A DNA stretch of 64,000 nt, from contig JASAMV010001315.1 of NCBI GenBank assembly GCA_030248065.1, forward strand, positions 23,378-87,377, given 5' to 3'. Made by a program: the position numbers and the translations under genes. The first letter of the stretch is position 1. Each line of letters starts with the position of its first letter. The notes under the pieces are model-generated. The model was not told the origin of the DNA, ran no database searches, and saw only the letters and a list, made by a program, of their open reading frames with translations. The stretch comes from Rhynchonema sp. JSB1_4 (lineage: Eukaryota > Nematoda > Chromadorea > Monhysterida > Xyalidae). Positions 11,640 through 23,255 of the stretch are shown here, piece after piece.

Positions 11640-11852
11640 CAGTACCGGGTGCAATTCTAGGCTGAAAGTTGAAGTCGCGTTCACGCGCGTGCGAAACAGT
11701 GCAAAGTATAGGCAAAAGTCGAAGTACACTCGCGTGCACGCAGGTGCACGCGAAGTTTTGCGCGTGCGCTGCCTATGTTTTAGCACTAGGAAGTTGCGTG
11801 CACGCGCGTGCACGCGACTTCAACTTTCAGCCTAGAATTGCACCCGGAACTG
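11640..11852. mobile_element. Tc1/mariner-type foldback MITE, copy 1
   Basis: The ends CAGTACCGGGTGCAATTCTA and TAGAATTGCACCCGGAACTG are inverted repeats that continue into GCTGAAAGTTGAAGTCGCG/CGCGACTTCAACTTTCAGC. TA flanks both sides (11638-11639 and 11853-11854), as for Tc1/mariner insertions. The centre is rich in GCGTGCACGC. No transposase. The same termini occur at 24932-25096. Confidence 0.8.
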
Positions 11853-12101
11853 TACGGTTCTGCGCCCGCTACGCTGAATGCACAAGGAAATCTGATACTA
11901 ACTTGAAGTCCCGCAATTTTGTCACTGCTAACGGTATGTTTGTGTACATAAACAAGCTCCGTGTTGGCAGGATGCCTATTGGAAGTTGCAGCAGCACATC
12001 ATAATTATAAGTATAAGGTAGATTTGCTCAAACCACACAACATCAATATTTCCTTGACATTCAGTTTCGTTAAAAGCAGCTCAACAACGTCTCAAATCAA
12101 A

Positions 12102-14635
12102 ATGGTCGACGAAAACATTCCGAACATTTTCGATTGGCATCCGGGTCAGCCGCTACGACTGGCTTTCAGCACATACGCGCCCGATCGTTATGCGTGCGCG
12201 CAGCACAGTCAATTGGGCACAAATACAAGATGCATGTATCCAGGTTTATGTCATGTGAATGTGCTTTGGTTGCCCGCTTCGACTGCCTGCGTTCACAGAC
12301 ATGGTGCACCAGGTCATCGTCAGTGCAAATGCACCAGACTGTCAACAGGACCACAAAAACACACGAGCTAGTTTTGAAACATCGGCGCTTGCAAAAATTA
12401 CATGGGCACAAGTTAGGCATTCAGGCTTTAAAGTATTTGGGCCGAAACCTAAATTTTAGGCTGGAACGCTGAAGAAGTCGAGGTGATTATGCGATCAGCG
12501 GGACTGAAATACGAACTGGTACCCGTGAGATCGGACTGGATTCGCGAATTCGGCTTCATGAAAGCGCTCTACAGAATGATTGACACAGGTATGCGTGATG
12601 TTTCATTGATTCTATCACGCCCACGCGGAAGGTTAATCGCATAAATTTTGTTTCCACAATATTTTGCGGAAGAGGCAACGCATCGAAATGACAACGATTG
12701 AAAGCAAAATTGTACTTTTCTCGGCGTGGCGTGGTCCAATTAGCTTCACGATTGATGGTTCTAATCTGATTTTCGTCTGAGATGAATTTTACAAAGTTTC
12801 CAACGCGAATTCAGGCTACGTGCACACTGGCGCTCATCTGTTCCGCCCGAGCGCGTATCGACTGCAGAATTTCTTGTCCTCCTATCCCGTAGTTGGAAAT
12901 GATGGACTTTCAGCAGGTGATTATTGGGTGGCCCGAAATAAACTTTCAAGCGACAAAAACAGAAGAACTTTTCAGCCACCAGTGCGCTCGAACAACCAAG
13001 TTTGCTGAGCAGCCAGAATATATTTTCCTTCCTGAGCATTTTCGATCTGCCAATCTGGATCTGTATCCTGGCACTGCTTCTGTCCGGTCGGCTGCTACGG
13101 CACACAAACAGATACGTGGTTGGTTGGTTGGCTGATGTTTCACAAGTGTAGTCCACCCTCTTTATAGTGACGTGATCACCAACACTGTGCATGGAAATGT
13201 TTCCGACCCCAACCCCACAACGTATCCCAACCCGCAGGTCACCAGCCAGTGGTCGCAAGAGTTCAAGACCAAAGCCGAGCAGACACTGACCTTGTCCGTG
13301 GCCTGGTATCTGTTCTTCATTTCGTTGTTCATCAGTTTGTACGGCAATGGACTGCTGTCAACCATACTCATACCAACCGAGAGTTCCAAGTTCGAGGATT
13401 TTGAAGGTGTGCTTTCGCTGTTGTGTCATTATTCGAAAATTATTAGAGTCGATGTTCCTCTAAAGGTCTAACTATACTTTGTTCTCTCAGAGAACAAAGA
13501 ACAAATTCTCGCGCGCTGATTGGTCCACGTATGTTCAACAGCCAATCAGCGCGCGAACGGTCTTCTTGCACGTGGCAGGTCTGGTTCATTTAGTTGAGCA
13601 AGGCAAAACGACAATAATCACGCCCAGTGGCACTGGTTGGCTGGAAGTGGTGAAGGACAATGCTGACAGGTGGACTCAGATAATTTCACTCTTGTTTTTT
13701 TGATAACTATGGTTTGGCCAAAAATTCCAGCGCAATCAACCGCCGTCTGCTCGAAGCATTTGAGTCGAACCCTTTCATCGACATGGACTCCTACCAAGGT
13801 GGCATCTATGGTGCTGCATTGAGTCTGAGCAATGCCAGCAAACCACGCACTATTGTGTACAGCGATTTGGGAGTCCGGTGGGTGGGAAGAGTAGAAATTT
13901 AGAAACTCTAAAGTTTGGAAGCGGTGCAAGCTTTCACTTTTCGACATTCCGCGTTTGTCTAAAAAATAAGCCTGAACACTCTCTATGGTGTTCATTCTAG
14001 ATACGCCGTGCAACGTCAGCCCTGCCAAACGGCCATAGTTGGATTCAGTGGATTTGATTCGCACGACGTTCTCTTGTTCAGCAAAAACGCGTCAAAATCG
14101 CTCGTGCACAAAATCGACCAAGCCATTATTACCAGCTTCGGCGCGTTTCAGCGCATTATTGGCAGGTCACGTTGCTTGGATCTCAATTTGGCAGCCGCTT
14201 TTGTTTTTTATAAATGGTACCACGATCACAGAGCTCTAACAATGTCTCATGCAGGGCGTCTGCCCTGTCTCATGTGCAAGAAACCCTTTGGCCATTGTTT
14301 GTCCCCTGTTTTCCCAGCATTCACAGACGGGGTGGTGCATCAGGACATCGTCAGTGCATCAATACTTGTTGCAAACAAGTTGCGGAAAAACCAGTTTGCC
14401 TATTGTTTTCAGATATCAATCCTATCTTGATCGCAAGACGGCCAAAGCGAGCAAACTTTGTGCGGCCAAGTCGCTGTCCAGGCGCGACCGCAGTACAGTC
14501 GGTATGAGACGGTTCATTGGCATCGGACTGTCCTATGTTTGTGGGTGTATCGTTGCCATACTGTGTTTTGCCATTGAAGTTGGACTGGTGCCATTACTGG
14601 TCGCTTGTTATGCGCGAGTGAAACTTATGAGCTGA
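12102..14635 (+). CDS. Divergent ionotropic glutamate receptor-like protein A, no pore loop
   Basis: Nine exons agree in phase: 12102-12243, 12460-12588, 12815-12916, 12976-13126, 13168-13406, 13579-13669, 13731-13877, 14001-14165 and 14413-14635, giving 462 residues. The order is a ligand-binding S1 half (LKYELVPVRSDWIREFGFMK; FRPSAYRLQNF keeps an Arg where iGluRs bind the ligand alpha-carboxyl), M1 (IWICILALLLSGRLL), a hydrophilic loop, an M3-like helix (AWYLFFISLFISLYGNGLLS, in place of SYTANLAAF), S2 (TPSGTGWLEVV, LLEAFESNPFIDMDSY) and a C-terminal M4 (IGIGLSYVCGCIVAILCFAI). No hydrophobic M2/P-loop lies between M1 and M3. No amino-terminal domain or signal peptide is found; an upstream exon may be missing. 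It resembles nematode IR-type receptors and is a tandem paralogue of the next gene. The introns 12244-12459 and 14166-14412 carry the intronic repeat. Confidence 0.85.
13478..13562. repeat. GTTCTCT foldback element, copy 2 (intronic)
   Basis: GTTCTCTCAGAGAACAAAGA and the inner pair CGCGCGCTGATTGG/CCAATCAGCGCGCG match the element at 7703-7823. It fills the receptor A intron 13407-13578, and its right end lies only about 16 bases from the acceptor. Confidence 0.65.
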
Positions 14636-15033
14636 AACCATTGAGTATGGTTCGGGTTTTTGTCTAATCTCCAGTGCTTTTTGTGTGTGTCCTTTGCATT
14701 TGCAGCGCAGCAATAACGATTATTTCAATTCTGTCTGTGCACAATACGTCACGTGTGCTTCGGAATAAAATGCCACTGAAACTCGAGTCAGCCAATTTTT
14801 GATTGTTTGTTTTTCATTACAGAAACGAACGGCGTGGGAAAATACAAATCATTATACCACCGGATAGGTATACGTCATATTGAAACAATGCATTTACGTA
14901 CTACATGTACCGTAGCTCACCTGACAAGCAAAAAACTGCACACGCTAACGGACAGAATTGTCAATCCCGATGTTACAACATTACCTGACTGACACTGGTG
15001 TTTTACAGGGCAAAGCCCTTGTCTGACCGGACC
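14636..15033. other. Spacer between tandem receptor genes
   Basis: About 400 bases. TGTTTTACAG ends about 25 bases before the ATG of receptor B and could be a spliced-leader acceptor. No promoter element can be named. Confidence 0.35.
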
Positions 15034-17514
15034 ATGGCCAATCCCTTGCGCATGGTGCACCACCCTTACGTGCCGGCACGTTTCCCGTGTTCAACTGACA
15101 GCCAACTGCGATCCACTGCCAAATGTGCACTGCCTGGTTGGCAGGCTGAACAAATCTCGTCAATTTTGGACGCCGCCGGCATTCAATTTGAATTGATTGA
15201 AGTGGATAGCGACCTTGTCAGACGATATGGCTTCATATCGGCCGTATATAGAATGATTCAAGAAGGTTCCGCCGATACGGCCGCCATGTTGTTCAACATG
15301 AACGGATTTAGACTGGCGCATTTCAAACATTCCTATCCGATAGTTGGCAATCACAAATTAAGCGCTCTGACCGTGCCTGAGATCACGGAACCCAAAGAAA
15401 GTGCGTTCTTCCGCTTTCTCAACGTTTACGACCCCTACATCTGGACATGTATGCTGCTCGTCTTCTGTTTTGGGCGACTGTTCTATCATTTTCGACGCCG
15501 AATCGGCTCCGTTAACCCGTTGATGTTTCAAGAGCATGTGCGTTACACGATCCTGCTGACTCTGGCTTGGCTGACACTCTGCATGCACGGCATGTGGCAG
15601 TTGTATGGCAATGGAATATTGTCTGGCATGCTCACTGACGCTGACCAGACACTGCCCTTTACGGTAAGGAATGGATGGTCCATGGATGGTTCCCGTAGCT
15701 CAGTTGGTATTTTGTCTGACCGGTCAGCAGGTACGAATCCTATCCTAGTCCCTTCAGAATTCCTACAGTGAATTTTCGTAGTTTTCAAACTTATGTCAAT
15801 TTGATCGCAGAATTTCGCTGAGTTGGTGCAGCTGGTGGAACAAGAACAAACCCGAATTGTGACACCTCAAGGCACGGGATGGTTGGTGAACGCGAGAGAG
15901 AATGCTGATCAAAACCAATTGTACAGGTGCGACCTTACACATTGAAAAAAACCCGATTCTTAAGGATGAACTCATCAACTGGGTTGCCATACACACTGGT
16001 GAAGAAAGTAGAGTCCCGACACAACACGACTTTTACGCGCAGCAGAAATGAACTGATAGTTATACTTACTTACACACGGCATACGCTGTTCCTCATGCCT
16101 GTACTGAACACAAAAACGAAAAATGCAATTCATCAAGAAATCTTTCCACTAATTTTCATAGATCAGCGGGTCCACGAGACCGTTCTGAGTCCACCTTGAT
16201 AACACAGGCAACTAATGAGTGCGTTCGAGCACAACCCAATGGTCAATATGGACGAATTCGGTGGTGCACCAGAGGCGGTCACACAACTCGATCTGCAGTC
16301 AAACACGATTGTCTACCTCGATATTGAACTGCGATATGCGAATGAGTTTGCGTGTGGCGCGCAGTTGATCACGTTTAATCAGTACAGGTGGGCATACATA
16401 ACTCTCGCAAAGTCATAAAGGTTATGGAAAAGGAGAGAGCTCACACCGAAACCCGATGTCAATATTGTACAGCAATTTCTTGGTGTGTCAGCCTCTTTTC
16501 ACTACTGGAGGAGCGGATCGTCAGCGCACCATGCCTTGATGACCACGTGACTTCAAAACAGACTGCTTGTGCAAAATGCACAAACTTATTGGCAGTTTCA
16601 GTGTAGTCCAAAAACACGAACGGCATCCGGCACTATTCTATTTCCGTTCAACTGCATAGACAACCGCATCAAGATACATACAGTATGTAGTACAGTCAAA
16701 TGACGCCCTGGTGTTACACACGTAATCTTTCCAGTTCAATGGACGTGCTGTTGTTCAGTCCGAATGCGAGTGACCACCTAATACATCGTATCAATCGAGC
16801 CATACTTCGTTTGTATCCTTTGTTCAATGCAATCATTCGGCATTATCATAATGAACTGAGTCGAACACATCTGGACCCAATGTGCAACATCACTGTTGAA
16901 GGTTTACAGGACCGGGGATTTAATGATGTTTGGACCATCTTTTCGCTGGATGATAACACATGTATTAACCATCATCTTAATTTTGGGAGGTTAGGTCGCG
17001 AATACATGCAATAGAAGCGCAGGGGTTTGTTTTAGATATATAATCCCGTCGCGGTAGGCAATCAGAAAGGGTATCCTGTTATGCCAATATAAATTGTGAG
17101 GGAAACCTACAGGCACAACACCTCTAGACTAACGGGGACCTGAGACATGATGATAATGATACATGTATATGTCATGATGACCCTATGTATGTTCCAGGCT
17201 TCACTAACAACAAAAAGGATGACCATGGCATAGAGCACCAGCCCATCGCACTTCGAAGCATCGCCGGTGTTGTGGTGCTATTGATTGGGGGTGCACTCAT
17301 TGGATTGGTATGTTTATGTGGCGAACTGGTGGTCTCGGTCGGGATACGCAAATGGACCACACATGAAGCGAACAGCTCAATGTTTCGGACCGGAACTGAT
17401 AATGACAATAATAATGAACGACGAGATCCATCACTAATGGCATTGGATGAGCCATGCACGTCTAACACTGCCGCTGCTGTGATTCACGTGGACTATTGTC
17501 GCACGTTGTTGTGA
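15034..17514 (+). CDS. Divergent ionotropic glutamate receptor-like protein B, no pore loop
   Basis: Five exons agree in phase: 15034-15663, 15811-15926, 16208-16387, 16735-16901 and 17198-17514, giving 469 residues. It is parallel to receptor A: GWQAEQISSILDAAGIQFEL, YGFISAVYRMIQEG, FNMNGFRLAHFKHSYPIVG (Arg kept), M1 (YIWTCMLLVFCFGRLFYHF), only about 20 residues to the M3-like helix (LAWLTLCMHGMWQLYGNGIL), S2 (TPQGTGWLVNARENADQN, LMSAFEHNPMVNMDEF, MDVLLFSPNASDHL) and M4 (SIAGVVVLLIGGALIGLVCL). With so short a linker there is no room for an M2 pore loop. Fewer introns than A, so introns have been lost or gained since duplication. The stop codon TGA is the first three bases of a TGATGTTTCA word. 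A tRNA-like relic lies in the first intron. Start at 15034 (ACCATGG); an upstream exon with a signal peptide may be missing. Confidence 0.85.
15686..15748 (+). repeat. tRNA-derived short interspersed relic in intron
   Basis: TAGCTCAGTTGG (15696-15707) is a perfect RNA polymerase III A-box, and GGTACGAATCC (15730-15740) is a B-box with one mismatch. The 34-base spacing is about 10 too short for a working tRNA, so this is a tRNA-derived SINE fragment or pseudogene. A related copy lies on the minus strand near 28655-28735. Confidence 0.5.
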
Positions 17515-17615
17515 TGTTTCACATGCGAAAGATTATTATGGATGAAGAGAAATAAACAACAATAAATAAGAAAGAAATAATGTGAAAGAAATAAAAAATG
17601 AAAAATCACGCTAAC

Positions 17616-20600
17616 CATATACGACAACAGAATGGCGTGTTTCACATGGTGTGTGTCAACAACTGCTCGTGTCTGCTGGTTTTCCTTCACATTTGACGGC
17701 ATGTCAACCAAACCGCTGTGAAATTTGAATCGGCCAGCCGCTTGGAGGATATCGTTGATATCGAGCGACTGAAACATCAGTTCTTTCACTTTATATGCAT
17801 AAGTCGATGTTTCGCAAATAAACATAGGAGCAAACATTACTATTGTGTTTAAAAATTTATGAAAATTTATCAAAATTTGAACTAAAATTTATTGCAATAT
17901 AGGTTGCTGTTTCACTGAGGCTATAAAATCTGGCGACCTACTTTGGTTGTTTGTAGCAACGCCTCTTTCTCTATTATCTGCAGTCGTTCGAGCGAGTGCA
18001 CTGCATTCCGGGTGGCCTCAACCCCCGACCAATATTGTGCCCCGACGCTTGTCAATTGTTTGATTTGCTCTTCCAGACTCTTGATAGCGTTCTTGAGAAT
18101 CGGTCCCGCCAGATACATCAGATTGTCTTCGGGCTTGCTGAAATGAAATAATAGAGAAAGATGTGCATTTACATGGCCCTCAATGCACATCAGTAACTCA
18201 CGAGTTATCCTGCAGCACAATTCCAGCGAAAACCGCCGGCATGACAATGGTCTGCTTTAACAATTCAGATGAAACATCACTGGGCAGAACAAGCACAGTG
18301 TTGATGTCGGTAAGCAGACGAGCTGTGGCCTAGAAAACAATTTTCCTTTTAATTCCATTGAAGTAAATGAGCTTTTGTTTGATTTTGATACATTTAGAAA
18401 TTATTAAAAAAATGTTTAGTGACTGACCAAATCACATTCAAACACATTGGCTGCGCCGTCGTTTTTGTAACTGATGAACTCGCCCGAACTTCGATGTTTT
18501 GCCGATTTCCTTCCACTTCCATGCCGGTTCTCGCGAATTATCACCACTTTGGCTGTTGAAACATCTTTCCAGCCTGCAAAATTGGGTCTCATTTTCTTAA
18601 ATGTTTGGTTAAGAAATGGAAGGAAAATTTTCCTGATAAAGAAAGTATTTGTATTGTAAACCTTTGGCTTCCCAAAGACCAGCTATGGGCGATCCGACCA
18701 CTTTCGAAGCGTCTGCAATCATTTTCTTCAATTTCTTGATGGCAGCCGAACTCAAATAGTTGACATTCGTGTGGCGAAGGGAGAGTGACTTGAGTTTGGC
18801 CATGGTGTTTGTGTGCAGAGCGTAGTTGATCGAATATTCGGTGATGCGACCGCAGCCGTCGAGATTGAGCTGTGGGGTGGACACAGCAAGGATTTGGATG
18901 TGGTTTTAGTAAAACAAGAAAAATCTGCTGTGGTTGAAAGATTTGACCTTCGCGTGGGTTGGCTAGCATCTACGGCACATTCTGCTCATTTGGAAATATT
19001 GAACATTTGGTACTGTCGCTCACACTGACGATGACCTGGTGCACCGCCAGCATGTGAGAATAGGTTATCTGGCATATTGACGGACTATTTAGTGCTATAG
19101 GATAACGTTCATGATTGGCTATACCACTGCCCGGTCAGGAGTAAAATAGTTGGAACACCTGCGCCTGTTATGGAACCGCAAATATCCAACTGCTTTCACT
19201 AGCGATTTCACCAGTTGACCTTGAACTGCATTCGCGACAGAATAGAGAATCTCATTCTACTGATCCTAAAACGGTATTCAACGTGCGCCGTGTACCTCAG
19301 TCAACTCAGTGAAACATCGCAGAGCGCACAGCAGTCCAGCGTCACCGAGAAAGTTGCAGCCTCGCAGATTCAAGGTTCGCATTTTTTGCATTCCTTCCGG
19401 TTCAGCGCTCGCGATACAGTACATGAACACATCAGTGGCTATGTCGGGATTGGTACTCAGATCGAGGGTGCTGGCGTTACCGAGAACACTGCTGCCGCGC
19501 TGCAAATGTGGCCATGTCTTTAACATACAAGATACCAAAATGTTTTTTTTTGAGTTTCTGCGCATAAAATCTGAACACTATCACTCACACCGAGGACAAT
19601 TGAATAATTGTAGGCCAGCGAGCCGGCAACATGAATGGTTAAGCGATCTTTCGTACTTTGACCTGAAAGATTATCGCGATCAGAATTTTCAAAAGTTTGG
19701 CCATCAAAAAAGTGAAGCATCACTGAACAGAAATAACCTGATCCATCAAGGGGGAAATATTTGAGCATATGTTCGAGATAGGCAACCATGTCGGCCTCCT
19801 TGTAACAACTGAATACAATGCGCTCCAGCTGGAACAAAAAAGTTCGTACGCTTATTTTAAAATTCGCATATTTAAATTCCATAGCCAAAAGCAAGGCCAG
19901 CCGAACCCCGCTATCAGGCTTGCTGTCCATCCACTGCCTGACAGTTTGCAACGCCTGACTGGCAGCAACATCGTTGCCAATGCCCCAGCCGCCCGCACCC
20001 AGGCATGTGAACACCTGAGTAATGAAGTTAGGCACATTTAGGTGCACTTAGGCGATTTCAGGCACATCGAACACGAGCTCACGATTGATTTGCACTTTCG
20101 CTTTACAGCTTCATTCAATGCATTCTCATACATTGGGGACAATTGAATGGACCTGGTTGACGCTTGCAACGCTGCGTGGAACACGTCTGAAATCAATGTT
20201 TGAAAAATGTTTGCTCCCTGTAGCTGGCATTAAAGGGTGTGTCGAACGACACTTAAGTAATATCTCTGTTTTTGGAGGCAGGGAAGGACACAACCGAGTT
20301 CATGCATGAACATTTTACCAATATGGTTGTGAGAGCGCACCAGTCTGTAATCTCTCCAACTAGTACTTTCTAAAAAAATGACAATGCGAAAACATAAAAC
20401 GCACAAAGATACGACAGATCGTATCCACAGGTGGTGACTCCGAATCCGGGCACTTTGGCCCGTTTCTCATTCAACAACGTGCGAATATTGACGGCCAACA
20501 TTTCCTCCCGCATATTGTTGCCGGCTGCTTCGAACACTTTGCGAGACACTGAAACATCTTTTGGTGATGTTGAACAATGTTTATTTCAGTCTCATGTTGT

Positions 20601-22205
20601 TGAATTGGTGTAAAGATCGTCAACTCTGAGAACTGGGTCGAAATGGGCAACCGAAAACGTGCGAAGTCCAACATTAGTACAGTAATATCATGCAACATCG
20701 TCAGCTGTCACAAAGTAAACTCACATGATTAGGTATCTATCTATCTGGCAGTGACGTCTCACAAAGTGAATTTAAACAGCAATCTGCCCTGCTGTCACCA
20801 TTTCGCCCTGCTCTCGCAGATCGGTGGCGCACCAGGTCATCGTCAGTACGAATGCACCAGATGGCCTTTCCCGGCCCAAAAGAACACATGAGTTACCACA
20901 ACACCACACACACACACGCGCACCTCCACTGCCACCGAGTCCATCTGTCATTGACACGGCCAATATGTCCGACTCCAAATTGAACAAGTCCTCCTTGATC
21001 ACACAAACGCGTCCGTTGTGATCGGGCGACGGGTCATAGTCCACGTCGGAATCCTCATTCGAATCACCCTCATCATCATCGCTTTCGATCTCAAAATTGC
21101 TGAAATCAACCAATCAGAAAATCAATTAAGTAAAAATTGGTCAGTTCATCCATCATTCAATCACTCCGATCATTTGTACACAACACTAACGCTTTGCTCT
21201 TCATTTTCATCTGTTTGACTGGTGCCTTCTTTTTCGCAGCCTTTTTCTTCTGTTTCGCCGGCGCCTCCTTTCGCTTGAATTTCTGTTGTTTCTGAGCCGT
21301 TCTCTCTGCCATCGTTTCTGGGCTGATTTTGTATTGTTCCAGTAGGTCTGCCCCATTGGCGGACCACGAGCTCAGGTCGGAAACTGGTTTGACGTCTTTG
21401 TTTTTGTATTTACTCCGACGAAAATCCACCGTTGCCGTTAACACCAGGGCTGGAAACATCGTTTTTGAAAGAATAGGTGCGGAAACCAAATTGGTTTGCA
21501 GCTTGCGTACATAATTGTGCAAATAAACCACCTTGTGCTCGCAAGAGTCTGGGGTTGTTGCGTTTCAGCTCGTCGTAATTTGTGTAACGCCATTCCTCCA
21601 GCTCGTCTGAAATGAGAAAAAAATTGATTTTTTTGAACGGCAATCTGAAATTATGAATGATGGGACATAAAAACTACAGAACGGCGCATTTTACCGAGCG
21701 AAGGTTCGCCAGGTGCATTGTTGTCCTGGAAGTGCACGGTGTTCTCCGTTTGTTGTTGAAATTGTTGTAGTTGCCACAGTAAGTCGTCGGGCGCCTGAAT
21801 CGAAAACGAGGTAAAATCATAGTAAGGTGCTGATGTCTTATCAGATGACGTACATAGTATTCCTAAAATTGAAATTGAAGAAAGTGAGTTAGGATAACAT
21901 TGAAAACAGAAAAAGGACATTCCATCAGGAAGCAACTAAGGTTTCTCGAGGTTACCTGGTGAAAACCACGGAGGCTCCGCAAGTAAAAATAGGCCGTCTG
22001 GCCAGAATTAAGACTCTATACTTGAACAAGCCATGGGGAAACATCAACAAATCACTGTATGTGGTACCTCTTGTTGTTGTGGCAAGGCGGATTTCGCACG
22101 CTTCGTCGCCTGCTTCTTGAGTGGTGGTTTCTTCTGCTTCTGCTCCCTTGATGAGCTGCGACTTTGACGCTTTTTCCCCTCTTTTCTTTTGCTGACATCG
22201 GACAT
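17616..22205 (-). CDS. Macrodomain plus leucine-rich-repeat protein (15 exons)
   Basis: Fifteen exons agree in phase: 22068-22205, 21695-21794, 21532-21606, 21191-21449, 20924-21099, 20405-20548, 20083-20186, 19738-20014, 19589-19662, 19296-19499, 18662-18869, 18428-18573, 18202-18329, 17942-18137 and 17616-17768, giving about 794 residues or more. The N-terminus is basic (MSDVSKRKEGKKRQSRSSS), later KQKKKAAKKKAP, then an acidic patch (ESDDDEGDSNEDSDVDYD). About residues 230-390 read as a macrodomain: SDILAVSMTDGLGGSGVSRK, VFEAAGNNMREEM, AKVPGFGVTTCGYDL, VFHAALQ, RKCKSIVFTCLGAGGWGIGN, ALQTVRQWMDSK. Macrodomains bind ADP-ribose. LRRs follow (ASTLDLSTNPDIA, MRTLNLRGCNFLGDAGL, LNLDGCGRITEYS, LKSLSLRHTNVNYL), then an unrecognised C-terminal region. 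A nuclear or ADP-ribosylation role is inferred. Beyond 17616 the frame runs on as hydrophobic residues to a stop at 17493, overlapping the tail of receptor B; the true 3' end is uncertain. Confidence 0.75.
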
Positions 22206-23255
22206 CTTTATTTGTTTCGCTTTGCTTTTCGGAGACTAAAAAAATTACAACAGTCAGTCACTCTGAAAGCAGACTGAACAGGTAAAAATAAACCTCTGGT
22301 GTATTTTCACACAGGGGTTTGTGGGTGTGTGTTCTGAAGCATGCATGCTTTGAGCACTGGCCGCAAACTACTGTGAAGCTAAACTTTTGTGGTACCGCGT
22401 GTAAGCAACGCACAAACTTCGCTAAGTTGGCCATCTGGGCCCAACTGATGCGCCTGTCTGTGTTGCGCACGTTATGAAACCATGGAGACACGGGTACATG
22501 AGTCACAATAGTAGGACCGGGAGCTGCACGCGCTCGGTTTCTGTTCTTTGGGCGGTATTATACGGAACTGGAACCTGTTGTTGTGTGCTTCACGACAATA
22601 AGCTTTTCCTGGTTCAGTGTGTGCTCTTAGCATGCACGTATTTTGTATGGAAATAATAATGCTAATTACAAATGCGGAGGGCGCACTGCCAGGGAAACTA
22701 TTCTGCCGGACTACTTTTTAATCCGAATGACGTTAGCGACCGAAAAAATAACAAATCACAGCAGAGCAAAGGCATTGCAGATCGATATGTTTTTTTATTT
22801 TATTATGTTAGATTCGTTTGTGAACCAGGGTGCTTGTGCAATTTGTAAAGCTGTGCGGGGCGAGAAAAGAAAATATGAAACGAACATTAGTTGAAAATAT
22901 ACAAATAAATTAAAAAAATATGCAAATAAAATCATACAATGCAAATAATCTCAATCACAGACTTTGATAAATACGTAACAAATGTATGGGATATCACGCA
23001 TAATTAATGTACAGAAAATATGACAGTAGTAAATGGCGCTGTATCCGTATGTCAAACCGGTGCTCGTGTAAATACTGTAATTTTCATAAATATCAAAGCT
23101 AAAAGATCTATTTTTCAAAACAACATTTCTTCAGCAATCCAAGATAACGCTCACCTCTGACTTCGCAAAACTTTCCATAGATCTCTGGCACAATTTTGAG
23201 ACAGTGAAAGCAATATGCTTAGCGAAAAATGATCAACTTAGTAAATACTAATCAA
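22206..23255. other. Intergenic stretch, no gene recognised
   Basis: This is the 5' side of the macrodomain gene and the 3' side of the potassium channel gene, both on the minus strand. AT-rich around 22880-22960. Short open frames show no family signature. Confidence 0.4.
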
